A stretch of DNA of 31,590 bases from Strongylocentrotus pallidus (GCA_030265145.1 JARBES010000126.1:1101039-1132628), one strand, 5' to 3'; positions 18,227 to 29,661 are shown, counted from the stretch's first letter. Made by a program: numbers and translations. Notes: generated from the letters alone by a model not told the origin.

Positions 18227-20698
18227 GTGAGTGGTTATTAAATGTTTAAGTTTTTATCTTAACAAAGCATACATTTGATTGAAACTTTGGATAGAAAAGA
18301 TGATGGCAATATAGATATGCTTTGAAGCAACCATTCATCATAGAGGTAAAAAACAAAGATTCGTAGAGAGCGAAAATTCATAACCTTTTGTACATAGCCC
18401 TATAGTAAAGACTCCGTAATATATTTTGTTTCCGACATACCTGTGCCCTGATAGAAGGAATCAAATTTAAAAAAAATAGAGAATGAAAAATTACATGCAA
18501 TACTATTATACACATTGGTCAGTTATTTATGTTGTAAGAAACAATTACGTGTTCATTCTATGCATGTATTTAGAATTTCGTCTTTCTCGTTGTTTTGTCT
18601 TATTTCACCTAGAGCATCCGTGTTAACCAAAACTTATTGTCGCCGTTATGTCTTCTTATATCATATCATTTCACGGCATTCTAATAATACATTTTCTATG
18701 ATGTATTTGATTTTCCTCGTCAGGAATCTTGTGCACCGTTGAATGCTGGAAATGATCCTCCTTTTAACGGAACTTCAACTGAGTTAGAGAGGTAATAGTC
18801 ACTTTCCGTTTCTGTTATTATAAGGAAACCTTATTATTTGTATAACGTGATGTATTTAGTTAATATATTTCGCTCCACAATTAATTCCATCATTAATAAC
18901 AATAGTTTTCTTCATGTTTATTAAATATATATAATTATTTTGTTCATTCTTCATAATGTATATGAATAACCGTTCACAAAAAAAGCATTATGTACGTAAA
19001 CTGTACGATATCACTTATTACGAGACTAGATTATTTTTGGATTTCTTACCTGCCTGGACTTGATCCTACAGAAGCTAGAGAACAGAGAAGCAAGACCTGA
19101 TGCAGTACCCAGGGTACTGTTGGGGTCAATATTTTAAATCTAGGTATTTTTCATTTGCCATATGTGGGCTTTCTCCGATGTATATGTATGTCTATTTGTC
19201 AACAGTCATACATACATTTCTATATTTCAGACATTTTTTTTTAATGGACAAGAAGTATCATCATCTCAGTCGACGCTTCTATGGACCCAATATGATTGGC
19301 TTATTTTTGTCTCTTCTTACATCAGCTAAGTAATCTATACATTTAAATTCAACAGCTTCCCTACAAACCCACCAGCTGTCGTTCACCAAAAGTTGTATGA
19401 CGGAAACTCGGTCTCCGCCAAAGGAACCCCCTCAAACTCAATTTGCAACATCAGGGTAAGAGAGAATATTCCTTCCATTGATCATTTCTTAATAGCTTGC
19501 TGTCGAAGTTATGAAAAAATATAACAAACTTAATATGATAAAAATGGATTAATGTTCTGCATCTGTGAAAAACAAAATTTATATGAGGAATTTTTTGATA
19601 GGACACTACCAAAATCTTTAGATTATATTTGTGAGGAAAGTATCGATCATTAACCCTTATCAGTAGATGTAATGATAATTAAACTACGAGAGTAATCATT
19701 GCTGGATGAGATATTCCATGACTTTTTCACATTTCAACGATGTTCTCTTTCAATTCAAACTCATACCCTTTTTGATTTAGACCAAACGTCGAACAGCGGT
19801 TTACCGGTGTCCTTCAATCCTGGTCCTCGTACAAACTTTCCTCCACATGATTATCGCCTTGGCCATCATTCTTGCAGGAAGTCCGGTTCTTGTAGCAGGC
19901 AGCGATAGCACCGAACGGGTAACGCTACAAGCAGGTAAACCTGGTGTTGTCCAATTCCATTTCCCACGGCCACCTAATAATACATCCCGCAGTTATTTCA
20001 CACTTCGATTTAAATCCAAGCCTCGTCCATTCTTCTTTAATGGGGAAGCTGATATCAAGGGCTTTAAAAGCTCATCCCAGTTATCAAGATTTACCACCTC
20101 AGTCACAAATTTAGACACCTCTCCTTACGTGAATCTGATGATAGATAACGTTGATACTCTAGACGAGGGTGGGTACGTATTTACGGCAGTCTGGCAAAGT
20201 TTAGAGGAGGTGTGGTATGAAACTGTGATGAAGGAGATTGTTGTACAAATTCCTCCCGAACGAGCAAAATGCTCCATCACTTTAAGTGAAAATGTTGACT
20301 TTCCCTATGAAGTACACTGTGAAGCCACCATTGGAAGTGTGAACACCACACTATCATGTTACCAGAATGATCAGAAGATTGACGTCCAGGGTGATATTAC
20401 AAATAGTGGCCAAGTTATCAGGGGTATATTCTTGCTACCCGATGACACTCGTTTCTCTTGTTGCCTACATGGTGTAACCTCGCCTGTGAGTGAAGCAATG
20501 TGCAATGACTTTGTTTGGCCACATGGCAAAGAAACTGCAAGACCGACTGTCAATACTGTACCTACATCGGTTACCACTCCCACACCCCTGATAGAGTTTC
20601 ATACAGGGTCAGGGGCGAGTAGGCAATTCATGCTTCCTTCTGTGTGGCACTTCGCGTACCTATTCATATACCTCTTTGCCTTTGTTACAATATACTAA
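15320..20698 (+). CDS. Copy 2 gene model: ankyrin-repeat / Ig-like membrane protein, join(15320..18226,18724..18791,19356..19455,19781..20698)
   Basis: Four coding exons join in phases 0, 2 and 0 to give about 1330 residues with no stop. This is the better preserved copy. The exon starts at 15277 after TTATAG and the first ATG is 43 bases in, with A at -3. Predicted order: N-terminal leader of about 110 residues, ankyrin array (about 22 repeats), acidic linker, KRR then a hydrophobic segment at about residues 1048-1065, Ig-like ectodomain, Thr/Pro stalk, hydrophobic C-terminus. By the positive-inside rule the ankyrin part should be cytosolic and the ectodomain outside or luminal. I do not recognise a named orthologue. 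Transcript evidence that the ankyrin exon really joins the terminal exon is lacking; conservation of the joins in both copies is the main support. Confidence 0.75.
18227..18723 (+). other. Copy 2 intron after ankyrin exon
   Basis: Starts GTGAGT and ends CTCGTCAG; aligned with the same intron of copy 1. Retention would add VSGY and stop at the TAA at 18239-18241. Confidence 0.75.
18724..18791 (+). CDS. Copy 2 68-bp linker exon
   Basis: Between TCGTCAG and AG|GTAATA. It reads ESCAPLNAGNDPPFNG and on to ELE, with a split Ser codon at the end. Same length and phase as 5899-5966 in copy 1. Most of the flanks have changed between copies while the frame is kept, which supports it as a true exon. 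Confidence 0.75.
18792..19355 (+). other. Copy 2 intron between the two short exons
   Basis: Starts GTAATA and ends TTCAACAG; aligned with 5967-6531. No other feature is supported. Confidence 0.7.
19356..19455 (+). CDS. Copy 2 100-bp linker exon
   Basis: Between TTCAACAG and GTAAGAGAG. It completes the Ser codon and reads SFPTNPPAVVHQKLYDG, ending ICNIR, phase 0. The PPAVVHQKL core is identical in copy 1. It forms the last part of the cytosolic linker before the membrane segment. Confidence 0.75.
19456..19780 (+). other. Copy 2 last intron (325 bp)
   Basis: Starts GTAAGA and ends TTGATTTAG. It aligns with copy 1 on both sides of the 638-bp element and serves as the empty-site reference for it. 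Confidence 0.75.
19781..20698 (+). CDS. Copy 2 terminal exon: membrane segment, Ig-like ectodomain, GPI-type tail
   Basis: 918 bp, the same length as copy 1, and the 283-residue part from the ATG at 19847 aligns without a gap. The first 22 codons (TKRRTAVYRCPSI onward) and MIIALAIILAGSPVLVAG are retained; the latter is identical in all 18 residues. The ectodomain differs at roughly a quarter of positions but keeps DEGGY and the cysteines at 142, 158, 171, 205, 206 and 219. The two extra cysteines of copy 1 are Phe63 and Tyr94 here. A sequon is at N44 (NNT). The stalk TVPTSVTTPTP is identical. The tail SGASRQFMLPS plus a hydrophobic end fits a GPI-attachment signal or a short final membrane helix. 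Confidence 0.75.
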   Translation, partial: TKRRTAVYRCPSILVLVQTFLHMIIALAIILAGSPVLVAGSDSTERVTLQAGKPGVVQFHFPRPPNNTSRSYFTLRFKSKPRPFFFNGEADIKGFKSSSQLSRFTTSVTNLDTSPYVNLMIDNVDTLDEGGYVFTAVWQSLEEVWYETVMKEIVVQIPPERAKCSITLSENVDFPYEVHCEATIGSVNTTLSCYQNDQKIDVQGDITNSGQVIRGIFLLPDDTRFSCCLHGVTSPVSEAMCNDFVWPHGKETARPTVNTVPTSVTTPTPLIEFHTGSGASRQFMLPSVWHFAYLFIYLFAFVTIY

Positions 20699-21479
20699 AC
20701 AAAAAGTCTTCACACGTGATGTCACTTTCTTGTTTGAAAGATAGTGTAATATTCACGAATAAATACAAACAAATATCACCGTTCGAATTCGAATGTCTTT
20801 AAAGTGTATAATATTCAAAGTTGTTACTATTTCAAATTCGTTTCTTAAATTCTTGCATAAATGTCAAAATGGCCTATTTTTCTATTCGTTGTTATGTGAA
20901 TGTATGCATAGTTAAATAGTCTATAGTCTGCTATATTTCAATAATTGAGGGAAGATCTTAACTAATCGATGGCGTTCTATTTTATCACCATGTCGATTTG
21001 ACATAGACTATTTAAGTAGTTTGCTATCACCTAGCAATGTCTGACCCCAGTTTTAGAATGAAATTGAACCAAGGGGTTTATGCAAGTTACTCCTAGGATC
21101 AACATGCTCACGATGAACATTAATCTAAAGGTCTACGATAGCCATGTTGCCAGATATATTCTCATCACCAATCATGTAAATGTTAATTTGGAGTATGATT
21201 TAATTGTTTAGATTTTATTTTTGCATTTTTCAATTTCATGTTGAGCCGGGTGTTACATTCTGAGGTTGAATAACTTGATATAGAATAGTGAATTCGTTAA
21301 TGTAGAGTTAAAGCTTTTCTAGTTTCAAATGGGCGATTCATAGATATTTATCGATGTGTCATTAGAATTAAATAAGACTTTGGTAATGTACCACATTTTG
21401 TACAAAATCTTGGTTTCTAACTTATAAATTTATTCCAGAATTGGCAATAGTTTATCTGCCAGAACTAATCCAGGAATAA
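20699..21479 (+). other. 3' UTR and flank of copy 2
   Basis: A candidate poly(A) signal AATAAA is at 20758-20763, only 60 bases after the stop; the aligned sequence of copy 1 lacks it. The rest aligns with the copy 1 3' flank. No gene is seen. Confidence 0.55.
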
Positions 21480-21846
21480 AAACCATCATGCAATATACGG
21501 TCATCTTCACAACTAAACCTCGTATCTACTTCGGTGTCAAATCTTTGTTATAGTATTCGCTCTTTTTGCAAAGATTCTGCTGAACTTTGGAACAAACTAC
21601 ATTTACATGTCCAAAACTGTCAGACTGTCAACCAATTCAAAACTTGTCTTAAGACACAATTATTCAAATTTGCTTTTGATGATTAACTTAATCTGTTCAT
21701 ATTGATGTATATTTCATATGTATTTTAATTTGTGGGATTGTTTGTTATTTTTTGTTTTGTTTATAATGGAATTGTTTATCATTGTATTTTGCTTGTGATA
21801 GCGCTTTAATAGAGACTTGGGTGGAAAGCGTTTTATAAGCACCGTG

Positions 21847-21891
<45 letters not shown>
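21480..21891 (+). mobile_element. CR1/L2-type LINE, 3' fragment
   Basis: A reading frame from about 21480 shows the typical C-terminal end of this LINE group: RSF, then AELWNKLHLHV, then VNQFKTCLKTQLFKFAF and a stop. A short 3' UTR follows, with AGCGCTTTAATAG and GCGTTTTATAAGCACC, and an ATT-repeat tail. 5' truncation is normal for LINE insertions. The matching part of copy 1's 3' flank lacks it; homology resumes near 21988, so it arrived after the duplication or was lost from copy 1. The clade call is by pattern only. Confidence 0.75.
21848..21891. repeat. TTA trinucleotide repeat
   Basis: About 15 perfect TTA units forming the tail of the LINE fragment. CR1/L2-type elements commonly end in short tandem repeats of this kind. 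Confidence 0.95.
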
Positions 21892-21892
<1 letters not shown>

Positions 21893-22487
21893 TCATGGAA
21901 ATAAGAAATTTTCAACAGGGACGCATGTTCCATTCTCGAAGTCATAGTATATGTATATTTTGTAGTGCACGGAAAGACTTGTTGCTTGATCAATTAACTT
22001 CTAAAAATATTTTACAAGTATGTCTACACCTCCTAATGTTTTTTATATTGATATATTCAGAATGACTCACATTGATATTAATGTGTGTATTATATTATAT
22101 AATGTCATTCCCAACACAAGCCACGCACGATAGATAATGGTGCTTCATTGCAGAATATTATGCATGATGTTATGGTAGTGTCTGTCACATAATCTGTGAA
22201 TTTGTGAATCCAAGAGCTGGAATAAGTTTTACAATAAAAAATTGGAACACTATAACCACGTAAACATTACAAGTTCCTTTGGATTTTCTTTGTAAATAGA
22301 TACAAATATAAAAGTGATTTAAAAAACATGCTTTGCAGTCGTTTAACATTTGTTTTGTTTGTGCATGCTGTAATTCAAGTGCGCTAATTCAAACGTGTAT
22401 ATACGCCGCAGTTTAACCCAAACATCTTCATTATGAAACTCATTGTGGATATACAATATGTATTTTGCATTTTATCATACAAAAAAC

Positions 22488-22659
22488 GCCACAAACTTTA
22501 CGTTACAGATATAGCTCAACTCAATGCATTGATTTATATTTAGGTTTTATATTGTAAATAAGTGTCATTATCATATTGCAAATATGTGTTAGTTTTGAGA
22601 AAAAAAATATGCGAGTTTTATTTTGAAAAAGTGCATTTACATTACATGAAGTTTGTGGC
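22488..22659. repeat. Possible short inverted-repeat element
   Basis: GCCACAAACTT at 22488 is matched by its reverse complement AAGTTTGTGGC ending at 22659, and the match continues weakly for a few bases. It lies in a stretch (22480-22965) with no counterpart in copy 1, so a small DNA element is possible. No clear target duplication was found. Confidence 0.3.
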
Positions 22660-22969
22660 ACGCGTGCTTCGTTTTTCGAAGTCGTATGGAGGAGGGACGT
22701 GATCAAAATTGAGTTTTAAGGTTGTGCATCAGTGGCCAATCTTGTTTTACTGCTGTCATGTAAAAGATGTCGAAGATTTGACAATTTGATCTTATTCGGA
22801 AAATACAATAGATTTTGTCATTTACCACAAATATGGCTATTTTTTCCGAAAATATAAGGATCATATTAGAATCAATAATTAGAACAATGCAGATAATGAT
22901 TGTTATTCATTCAATGAAAGAAGATTATTTCCCACCTCTTTCGTGTGACTTTTGAGGAACACATGTGTC

Positions 22970-23310
22970 TTGTGTACTTAGTTTTTAAATGCTTGAAAAC
23001 TTGCGCTTTCTCGCATTTCTCTAATATACAAATTTATCCAAGTTTATGATAATGAAATGATATATACCCATGTAGGAAATATTATATTATTTTACAGTGT
23101 TGTGATTTGTTGTAGTATGAACAAATCCATATAAACATATATACACGTATATATAACATATAGACAGAATGCGGCAAGTGAAACAGATAACAAATCAACG
23201 CTTACATGTAAGTATATGCAATCCGGTCTGTTTAATAGCGTCTTTGTAGAGGTTTATTTGTCTCACTTTGCATGATGAGGAAATGGTAATAGTAATACAG
23301 AGTCTCTTCA
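22970..23310 (+). repeat. Long tandem unit 4, 3' end only
   Basis: Matches the last 340 bp or so of the 1.45-kb unit (for example TGTTTAATAGCGTCTTTGTAG and GGAAATGGTAATAGTAATA). The earlier part of the unit is replaced by unrelated sequence. Confidence 0.65.
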
Positions 23311-24780
23311 CGTATTGTTAACCATATGATATGAAATGTGGAAGGATTCTTAATGGTAATCAGTGGTAGTCGTTAATGATGTATTTTATTCGTTAAGATA
23401 TTGTTTCTTAATTGTTCACATGAATCGATAATGAATTGTATATAATGAATATCGTTGCCCACACTTTGCATGCTGTGCAGCATATATTCTGTATTTGTAC
23501 AAAAGAGAATAATATGCATATTGTACAGTAATCTACGAATCTCATAGTAAATTCTTTTTACAAGATCGTCGTGTATAATAACAGAACATTTATGCGTATT
23601 TTGATGAACAAATAACGAAAGTTTCAAGTCTTATTAACGAAATTATCACTGTTGTATTATGTATATCACTCATTATTTTACTCAATATCATAATCATGAT
23701 AACAAAAGACCAACCTCTTTTGTATTGGGGTTAGAGTAAACACTTAGATTGTGTACATTATAAAATTATAGTTGACATTCATACCGACCTATTTGCTCAT
23801 ATTACAAAAGGATGTTGGTCACAAATGGTCTAATTTTGCTATTTAACAATAGCAGTAAAACTTTTGAAGACCGTTTATTTCGCTCTATATATTTATGCTC
23901 GTGGAATAATGATACAAACACATCAAAAGACCAGGCATGAAGAGGAGTCACACACTAAAAACAATAATTGAATATTTCACACAATTATGTATATACCTAT
24001 CCTGATCCAAGGCTATACAATTTATGTACCCATACATAATTTACAGGAATACAATGAATGTAGCAATGGTACATACATGTATCAAAGAAGTAAATTCCTA
24101 ATGTATTTGATAATTTTGGAAACTATCTTCCTTTGTAAATAACTTTATCACTATACAATATATGTATAAGTTTACTTTGTGTTTCAGTGTTCTTTTATAC
24201 AAACGCTAATTTTTTTAACACTGAATACAAAGGCCTATAACAATAGATGTTGAGAATGAACATATAACCTTTCTCTACTTTCTTATATGATCAGTATGCT
24301 TCCATGCATCTCAGTGGGTTATGTTACAATTAATATAAGTTAAAAATCGCTTCAAATCACTAACAACAAGCAAAACTTTAAGCTGGTTGTTATGCACTAA
24401 CCATGCTATCTTCTCATGAATTTCAATATTTGTGTGCACTTTGTCTTTAAAAGCTTGAAACTGTTTGCTTTCTTGCTTTTCTCTGAATTAAAGAACTTTT
24501 TCAAACTTTGGCAATGACATAATTATGTACCCATGCATGAAGTTATATATTGTTTGACAGTGTTTTGTTTTATTGTAGTAGAGTGTAATCCATATACAAA
24601 GGACATACATATCAGAAGTGTAAATATAAAACAAGAAAAACAGGACAAGCGAAACAGATAACAACTCAACGTAAACATGTAGTTATATGCAATCCAGTCT
24701 GTTTAATAGCGTCTTTGTAGAGGTTTATGGGCTTTACTTTGCGTGATACTGGAATGGTAATAGTAATAAAATCTTTCTTC
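23311..24780 (+). repeat. Long tandem unit 5, full length
   Basis: About 1.47 kb with all landmarks in order, including ATAATCATGATA near 23690, GTTTCAGTGTTCTTTTAT and GCGTCTTTGTAGAGGTTTAT. Closest in length to unit 2. No coding potential. Confidence 0.75.
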
Positions 24781-25340
24781 GCACATTGTTAATCATACGA
24801 TATGAGATTTGGAAGGAGTATTGATAGTATTCAGTGGTAATAGCTAATGCTGTATAGTGTTCATTGATACATGTATATCGTTAATGAATTATTCACAATT
24901 TGTAGTACATCGTTAAAGTAAATTGATTCACAAAGATTGTCATGTATAACAACAGAACCTCTTTGCGTATTTTGAATAATGAATTACGTAAGTTTGAAAT
25001 CGTAGTAACAAAATGATTGATGTTGTATACATGTATATCGTTAATGAATTATTTACAATTTGTAATACATAGTGTGCAATATATTGCCTACTATGGAGTT
25101 TTTCTAAATTGAAACTTGATATCTTGTGTATTTTTTAGTATGGTATGCATATTGTGCAGTTATCTATGAAAATCATGGTAAATTGATTCCTAAAGATTGT
25201 TAATGAATATCACTCAGTAGTTCACATAAAATGAGAATCATTATAATTAAAAGCCCAACCTTTGGTACCAATGGTACATGTACATGTACGTACACAAGAA
25301 GTAAATACTGGAATGGTAATTGTAATAGTTATTTTCTTCA
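24781..25340 (+). repeat. Long tandem unit 6, internally shortened
   Basis: About 560 bp. It keeps the start of the unit and then jumps, after GGTACCAATGGTACATGTAC, to the end of a unit (GGAATGGTAAT). A stretch near ATGTATATCGTTAATGAATTAT occurs twice inside it (about 24870 and 25030), showing further small-scale duplication. Confidence 0.65.
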
Positions 25341-25990
25341 CATATTGTTGATCATACGATATGTAATTTGGAAGGAGTATTGATAATATTCAGTGGTTAT
25401 AGCTAATGATGTTTATTGTTCATTGATACATGTATAACGTTAATGAATTATTTACAATTTATAATACAGCGTTTAAAATATTTTGCCTTCTTTGGAGTTT
25501 TTATAAATTCACATTTGATATCTAGTGTATTATTGAGTATGGTATGCATATTGTGCAGTTATCTATGAAAATCATGGTAATTGATTCACAAAGATTGTCA
25601 TATACAACAACAGAACTTCTTTGCGTATTTTGAATATTAAACTACGAAAGTTTGAAGTCGTAGCACAAAATTGTTAATGAATATCATTCAGTAGTTCACA
25701 TAAAATTATAATCATGATAATTAAAAGCCAAATCTTTGGTACCAATGGTACATGTACATGTACGTACACAAGAAGTAAATTACTAATGTATTTAATAATT
25801 TTGAACGCGAAAGATTTGAAAATCATTTTGAGACTCAACATTCTTTTAAAATAATGTTATCACTATATCATATACCCTGTAAGTTTGCTCAGTGTTTCAG
25901 TATTCTTTTATCCAAATATGAATCGTTAATTTTCATTAAACATTAAATGGATACTAACTAGTATGCTTGTATGTTTTTCAGCGGGTTATA
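25341..25990 (+). repeat. Long tandem unit 7, truncated
   Basis: Shares with unit 6 the word TTTGGTACCAATGGTACATG (at about 25262 and 25737), pointing to a recent local duplication of about 475 bp. It ends around GCGGGTTATAATAAC, where similarity to the other units and to block 1 fades. Confidence 0.65.
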
Positions 25991-28738
25991 ATAACAATAT
26001 ATTACAATAGTATGCAAGATTACCCGCATATATGAAATTTGAAGGCTTTTTGTACTTAACCGCCGTTTTTTTTAAATTGAATAATGGATGTGGCAGATCA
26101 AAATGAATGATCGAATTTGCTTGCTTTGCTAATAAATACCTTAAATGAAAATAAATCGTTCTCAGGTTTTTTCTTATCTTGTATGTATTGAGTAGGACTT
26201 TCATCCTTATTGAATATGATTTTCATGCCTAATGAATAGTACTTTCCTAAAAATCAAAGAGTGGTGAAGTCTGGCAAAAATAACAAATAATATATATGTC
26301 AGTTACTCCTACTTGTAATTATATACAGTGTACATGTATATCATCGTAGAAATGCCCTATGAGTTTAAAAATTTGGACTGAATTTCATGTGTGTAGTCCT
26401 CTACACCTTTACATGTGTGCGACGTTTGGTTTTACTGTGATATTCAAGCAAGAGTGGGTCTTTAATATACAGAGAGAGAAATTGGAGGAGAGAGATAGGA
26501 AGAGAGAGGGACAGAGAGGGAGGATAAAGAGGGGTAGACGGAGAAACAAAGAGAAGAAGAGAGAACCAGTATTGGCTTGTCTTGTTGTGTGCGTGTGTCT
26601 ATCAGAGAGAGAGAGAGAGTCAGACAGACGTAGAAAAAAGAATAGTAGTGGAAAGAGCGTCCTCTTCTAAAGTTGCCAGCTTAATGGTCTTTCATAAAAC
26701 CTTACTCAGAACCAGAACCAGCTACAACAAACCTAGGGAGGATTGTTTTGCCAACTAAAGATTGGAATTCTGTGCTTTTGGGTAGAGCAGACTTTAGTAG
26801 AAAGGAAGGAATGTGTATACGTCACTCTTTCAGTCCAATTTCTATAACTCTTTGTCCAAGGTTTTTAGACCCAAAATATTAACAGCAACTGATTGATTTC
26901 TTACCCTTCAGGGCATATGTGAAAGAATGAATAGGAATTTGCTGCAGTTTCATTTTCCTACTGATCTTATATATTTGTGCATCATCTCTCGTTTTTTCAT
27001 TCTTTCCCTTCTTTTTTTCCTTTTCGTTTTCTTCGTACTTCTTGCTCGTGTCATTCGTCGTATTTTGAACTTCCCATGAAAACCCGGGGTCAAATGAGGC
27101 ACATTCATTTCTCCAAACCAATCTCATTCTTTTAAAGGATTCACAATACTTGAACACAGAGAAGCATCGGACTTCCGAATATCCATCATCTTGTTTTTTA
27201 TTTTTTAAATTCCAATAGAGTAATCACTGAGTGGTATGTATAGAGGGAAGGAATACTAATATGATACAAAATCTTGACACTCTCTTGCGTTAATAATCTA
27301 ACCTACTCTGGCTCTTTAAATCATTTCTTCTCCAAGTATGTTTCTTAGATACAGAATTTTTCTGGCGCCATAAAGCAATAATTCATATAAGCTAAGCACG
27401 GATAACAATTCCTCTTTGATTTATGGTAGTCACTAGTATTTCTCATTTCATCTAAATGAATTAATTCGCAAATACTAGGTCTCGGTCTTTGCAAATCGTA
27501 GATTCCATGTAAAGTACTAGTACATGTAGTATCAATTTATTAATGAATATTAGTCAAACAAACAGCTTGTTTGATTTGATTTAATGATTTATTGATTCAT
27601 TGATAAGTAGCATTTGAACACAGCAAACTATGGCGCTATCAAAAAGATAAATGCTGTCCTCTGAGCGAAATGTGTTTCTTAAGCTTCCAATAATTGCTTG
27701 AAATTGAAGGGCGTAATTTAGAATCAGGAATTTCACAAAAAGTATTTTCTTGTACGTCACGTGAAGGAGACCTTTTAACATGAAAAACGAATTACTTTCG
27801 GAGAAGTCGGTGGAACACTAGATTCGTGAGTCCCAATACATCGGCAAACTTGCAACTTTTGCATTAAGACGATGATTATAATGACGAAGAACAGTAGGCC
27901 AAACGCAATTGAAATTGGCATTACATAGAGTGGCATATATACCGTCAGCTAACTCCTTCGATGCACGTGTAGTGGTGGCGCTATTCAAATACAATTTCGT
28001 GGTGGTTGCGAAATGTGTCGAGATTGTTGACGGATATTGATGCTGATGAATGGAGGATGATGCAAAAGGGGGTATTATCAAGTTATTTCATTGGACAATA
28101 TAGCTTCGTAGAGTCGACGGCAGAATAATTGGTGCTTTGCCAAGATTCCGTGTTATTTGTTAGCATATAATTTTTATATTAAAAAAAAAAACAGAGAGAG
28201 AGAGAGAGAAAGAGAAATGAAAAAAAAATACCTCGAAGTAAAGCTTAGAATTATGTGTGATTTGTTAATTTCTTGAGTTCGTGTGTAGACTGGTACCTTT
28301 GAAGTTCCCCCTGCTTTATTTGCAGTATTCTAGTCCGTTGTTTGCCCACTCTATATTTAAAAAAAATTATATCTGTTTATACATGTAGAAGAAAATATAT
28401 TATTCACAACGCAAGATGGAATACACAAGAAACATGGATTGAACTCCACAAGCGTTTTCGATTACTGTCTGTCCTTAGGTATACCTACTATCCTACTCAC
28501 ATGGTGTTTACCTGACTAGAAGAAAATAGAGTTTCGGTACGGATTTCAATTAAATATCACTTTAATCATTGTCAAGACATCACTTGTCAGCTACAATCAT
28601 CTCGTGCACAAGCCACTTCTCATTAATTATGCAGTATTTGAGAGATCTCAGTTTGGTCAAAATCAATGAAAAGATGATATTTTATTGTTTTCACTCCAGC
28701 ATAGGCTACGAACTATACATGTCGTGTAAAAAAAGATG
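25991..28738. other. Sequence without a supported gene
   Basis: Unique relative to the rest of the window. Short open frames on both strands (for example minus 26879-27157 and minus 27818-28081) lack recognisable domains or convincing splice sites. The plus-strand frame at 26359-26670 is mostly a translated purine repeat. Confidence 0.5.
26468..26635. repeat. Purine-rich GA tracts
   Basis: An irregular GA-rich strand at 26468-26570 and a short GA repeat at about 26607-26625. It produces a spurious Arg/Glu/Lys-rich frame. Confidence 0.8.
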
Positions 28739-28803
28739 AAATGATAATAACAATAATACAGATTAATTTTTATAGCGCATATCAACTATCGAGTCCTTCT
28801 CTG
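28739..28803 (-). mobile_element. Possible LINE/SINE tail remnant, reverse orientation
   Basis: Read on the minus strand it gives GCGC, then GATATGCGCTATAAAAAT, then an AT-rich ATT/GTT run. This is like the ends of CR1/L2-type elements (GCGCTATATAAAT followed by ATT repeats). Very short, so the call is tentative. Confidence 0.3.
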
Positions 28804-29661
28804 CGCCTACTGTTTATGCAATGATTTTGAAATTTCGTGCTGAAGTTCTCACCTTAAAAAGAAAATGTCACTTTATCAAAAAATGTTCAATTAAAGTGTT
28901 TGTAAAAGTTTAAATTACGTGTATTATTTTAGATCATCCTCTACTACAATTACCAAATACTTCAATTGAATGTTCATAATATGTTATGAGTTTCGTATTC
29001 ATCCCCTGATAATATAGATTATATTGAGAACAACCCACTCTGGCCCTGTGTTTACGGTTTCGTAGTGTTCTGAGTTAAACGTATTGCCAAACAATAACCA
29101 CAAACATAAATGTTTCTAATCTATATTCTCTTTATTGCTACAGCAGGCAGCCAGTGAACACGAATTCGCGTAATAAAATTATAGAAATGCAAGCACATAC
29201 AGAACTATTTCTAGCTCATTTGTCCTGATTGATGTATCATATGAAAGTTCAGAAAATGAACTTTGAAATTCAGGTACCGTCCGCTAAATGAAGTTTTGGT
29301 ACCCTTTCTTCAAATTCATTTTAATTACTCATGCATGAAATATGCACCATATGAGTTGCATCGAATGATATATGAGGATCTAAGAGTTACAAATATGTTT
29401 CATTCATTAGTTATAATTGTGATGAAGTTATGATAAAATATCGATAATTCTCGGTTTCGTTTTTTTCTGGGACGCACCGGTTCTAAGTCCTTCCAGTGAA
29501 TATCATGTTAATGATATCGACGGTGATGGCGTGTTCTATAAACCCTCATGATTGCTTGATCGGTGAGCTGTTAACATTCCACACCTGAACGGCTCGTTAT
29601 AATCGTGTTTGTTTGTTTTATCAAAAGGATGACATCATCACTGAGGCATTGTGGTTACAAG
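28804..29661. other. Sequence without a supported gene
   Basis: AT-rich; no long open frame, RNA gene or repeat was recognised. Confidence 0.45.

Larger units (their letters stand above)
14060..26000 (+). repeat. Tandem gene block, copy 2
   Basis: Second copy of the block described at about 470-13770, in the same orientation. It is shorter, with two fewer ankyrin units and no DNA transposon in the last intron, but with a LINE fragment in its 3' flank. The left edge is close to the assembly gap; the right edge fades out near 25990-26000 within a truncated 1.45-kb unit. Confidence 0.9.

Noticed and set aside
21714-22065. Frames encoding poly-Ile or poly-Asn
   Set aside because: They are translations of the TTA repeat at the LINE tail.
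26359-26670. Plus-strand frame rich in Arg, Glu and Lys
   Set aside because: Most of it is a translated GA-rich simple repeat; no domain and no splice support.
26879-27157. Minus-strand Lys/Glu-rich frame
   Set aside because: No recognised domain, low-complexity middle and no clear splice sites; treated as non-coding.
27818-28081. Minus-strand frame of 87 codons
   Set aside because: Thr/His/Ser-rich with no recognisable motif and no second exon; length is compatible with chance.
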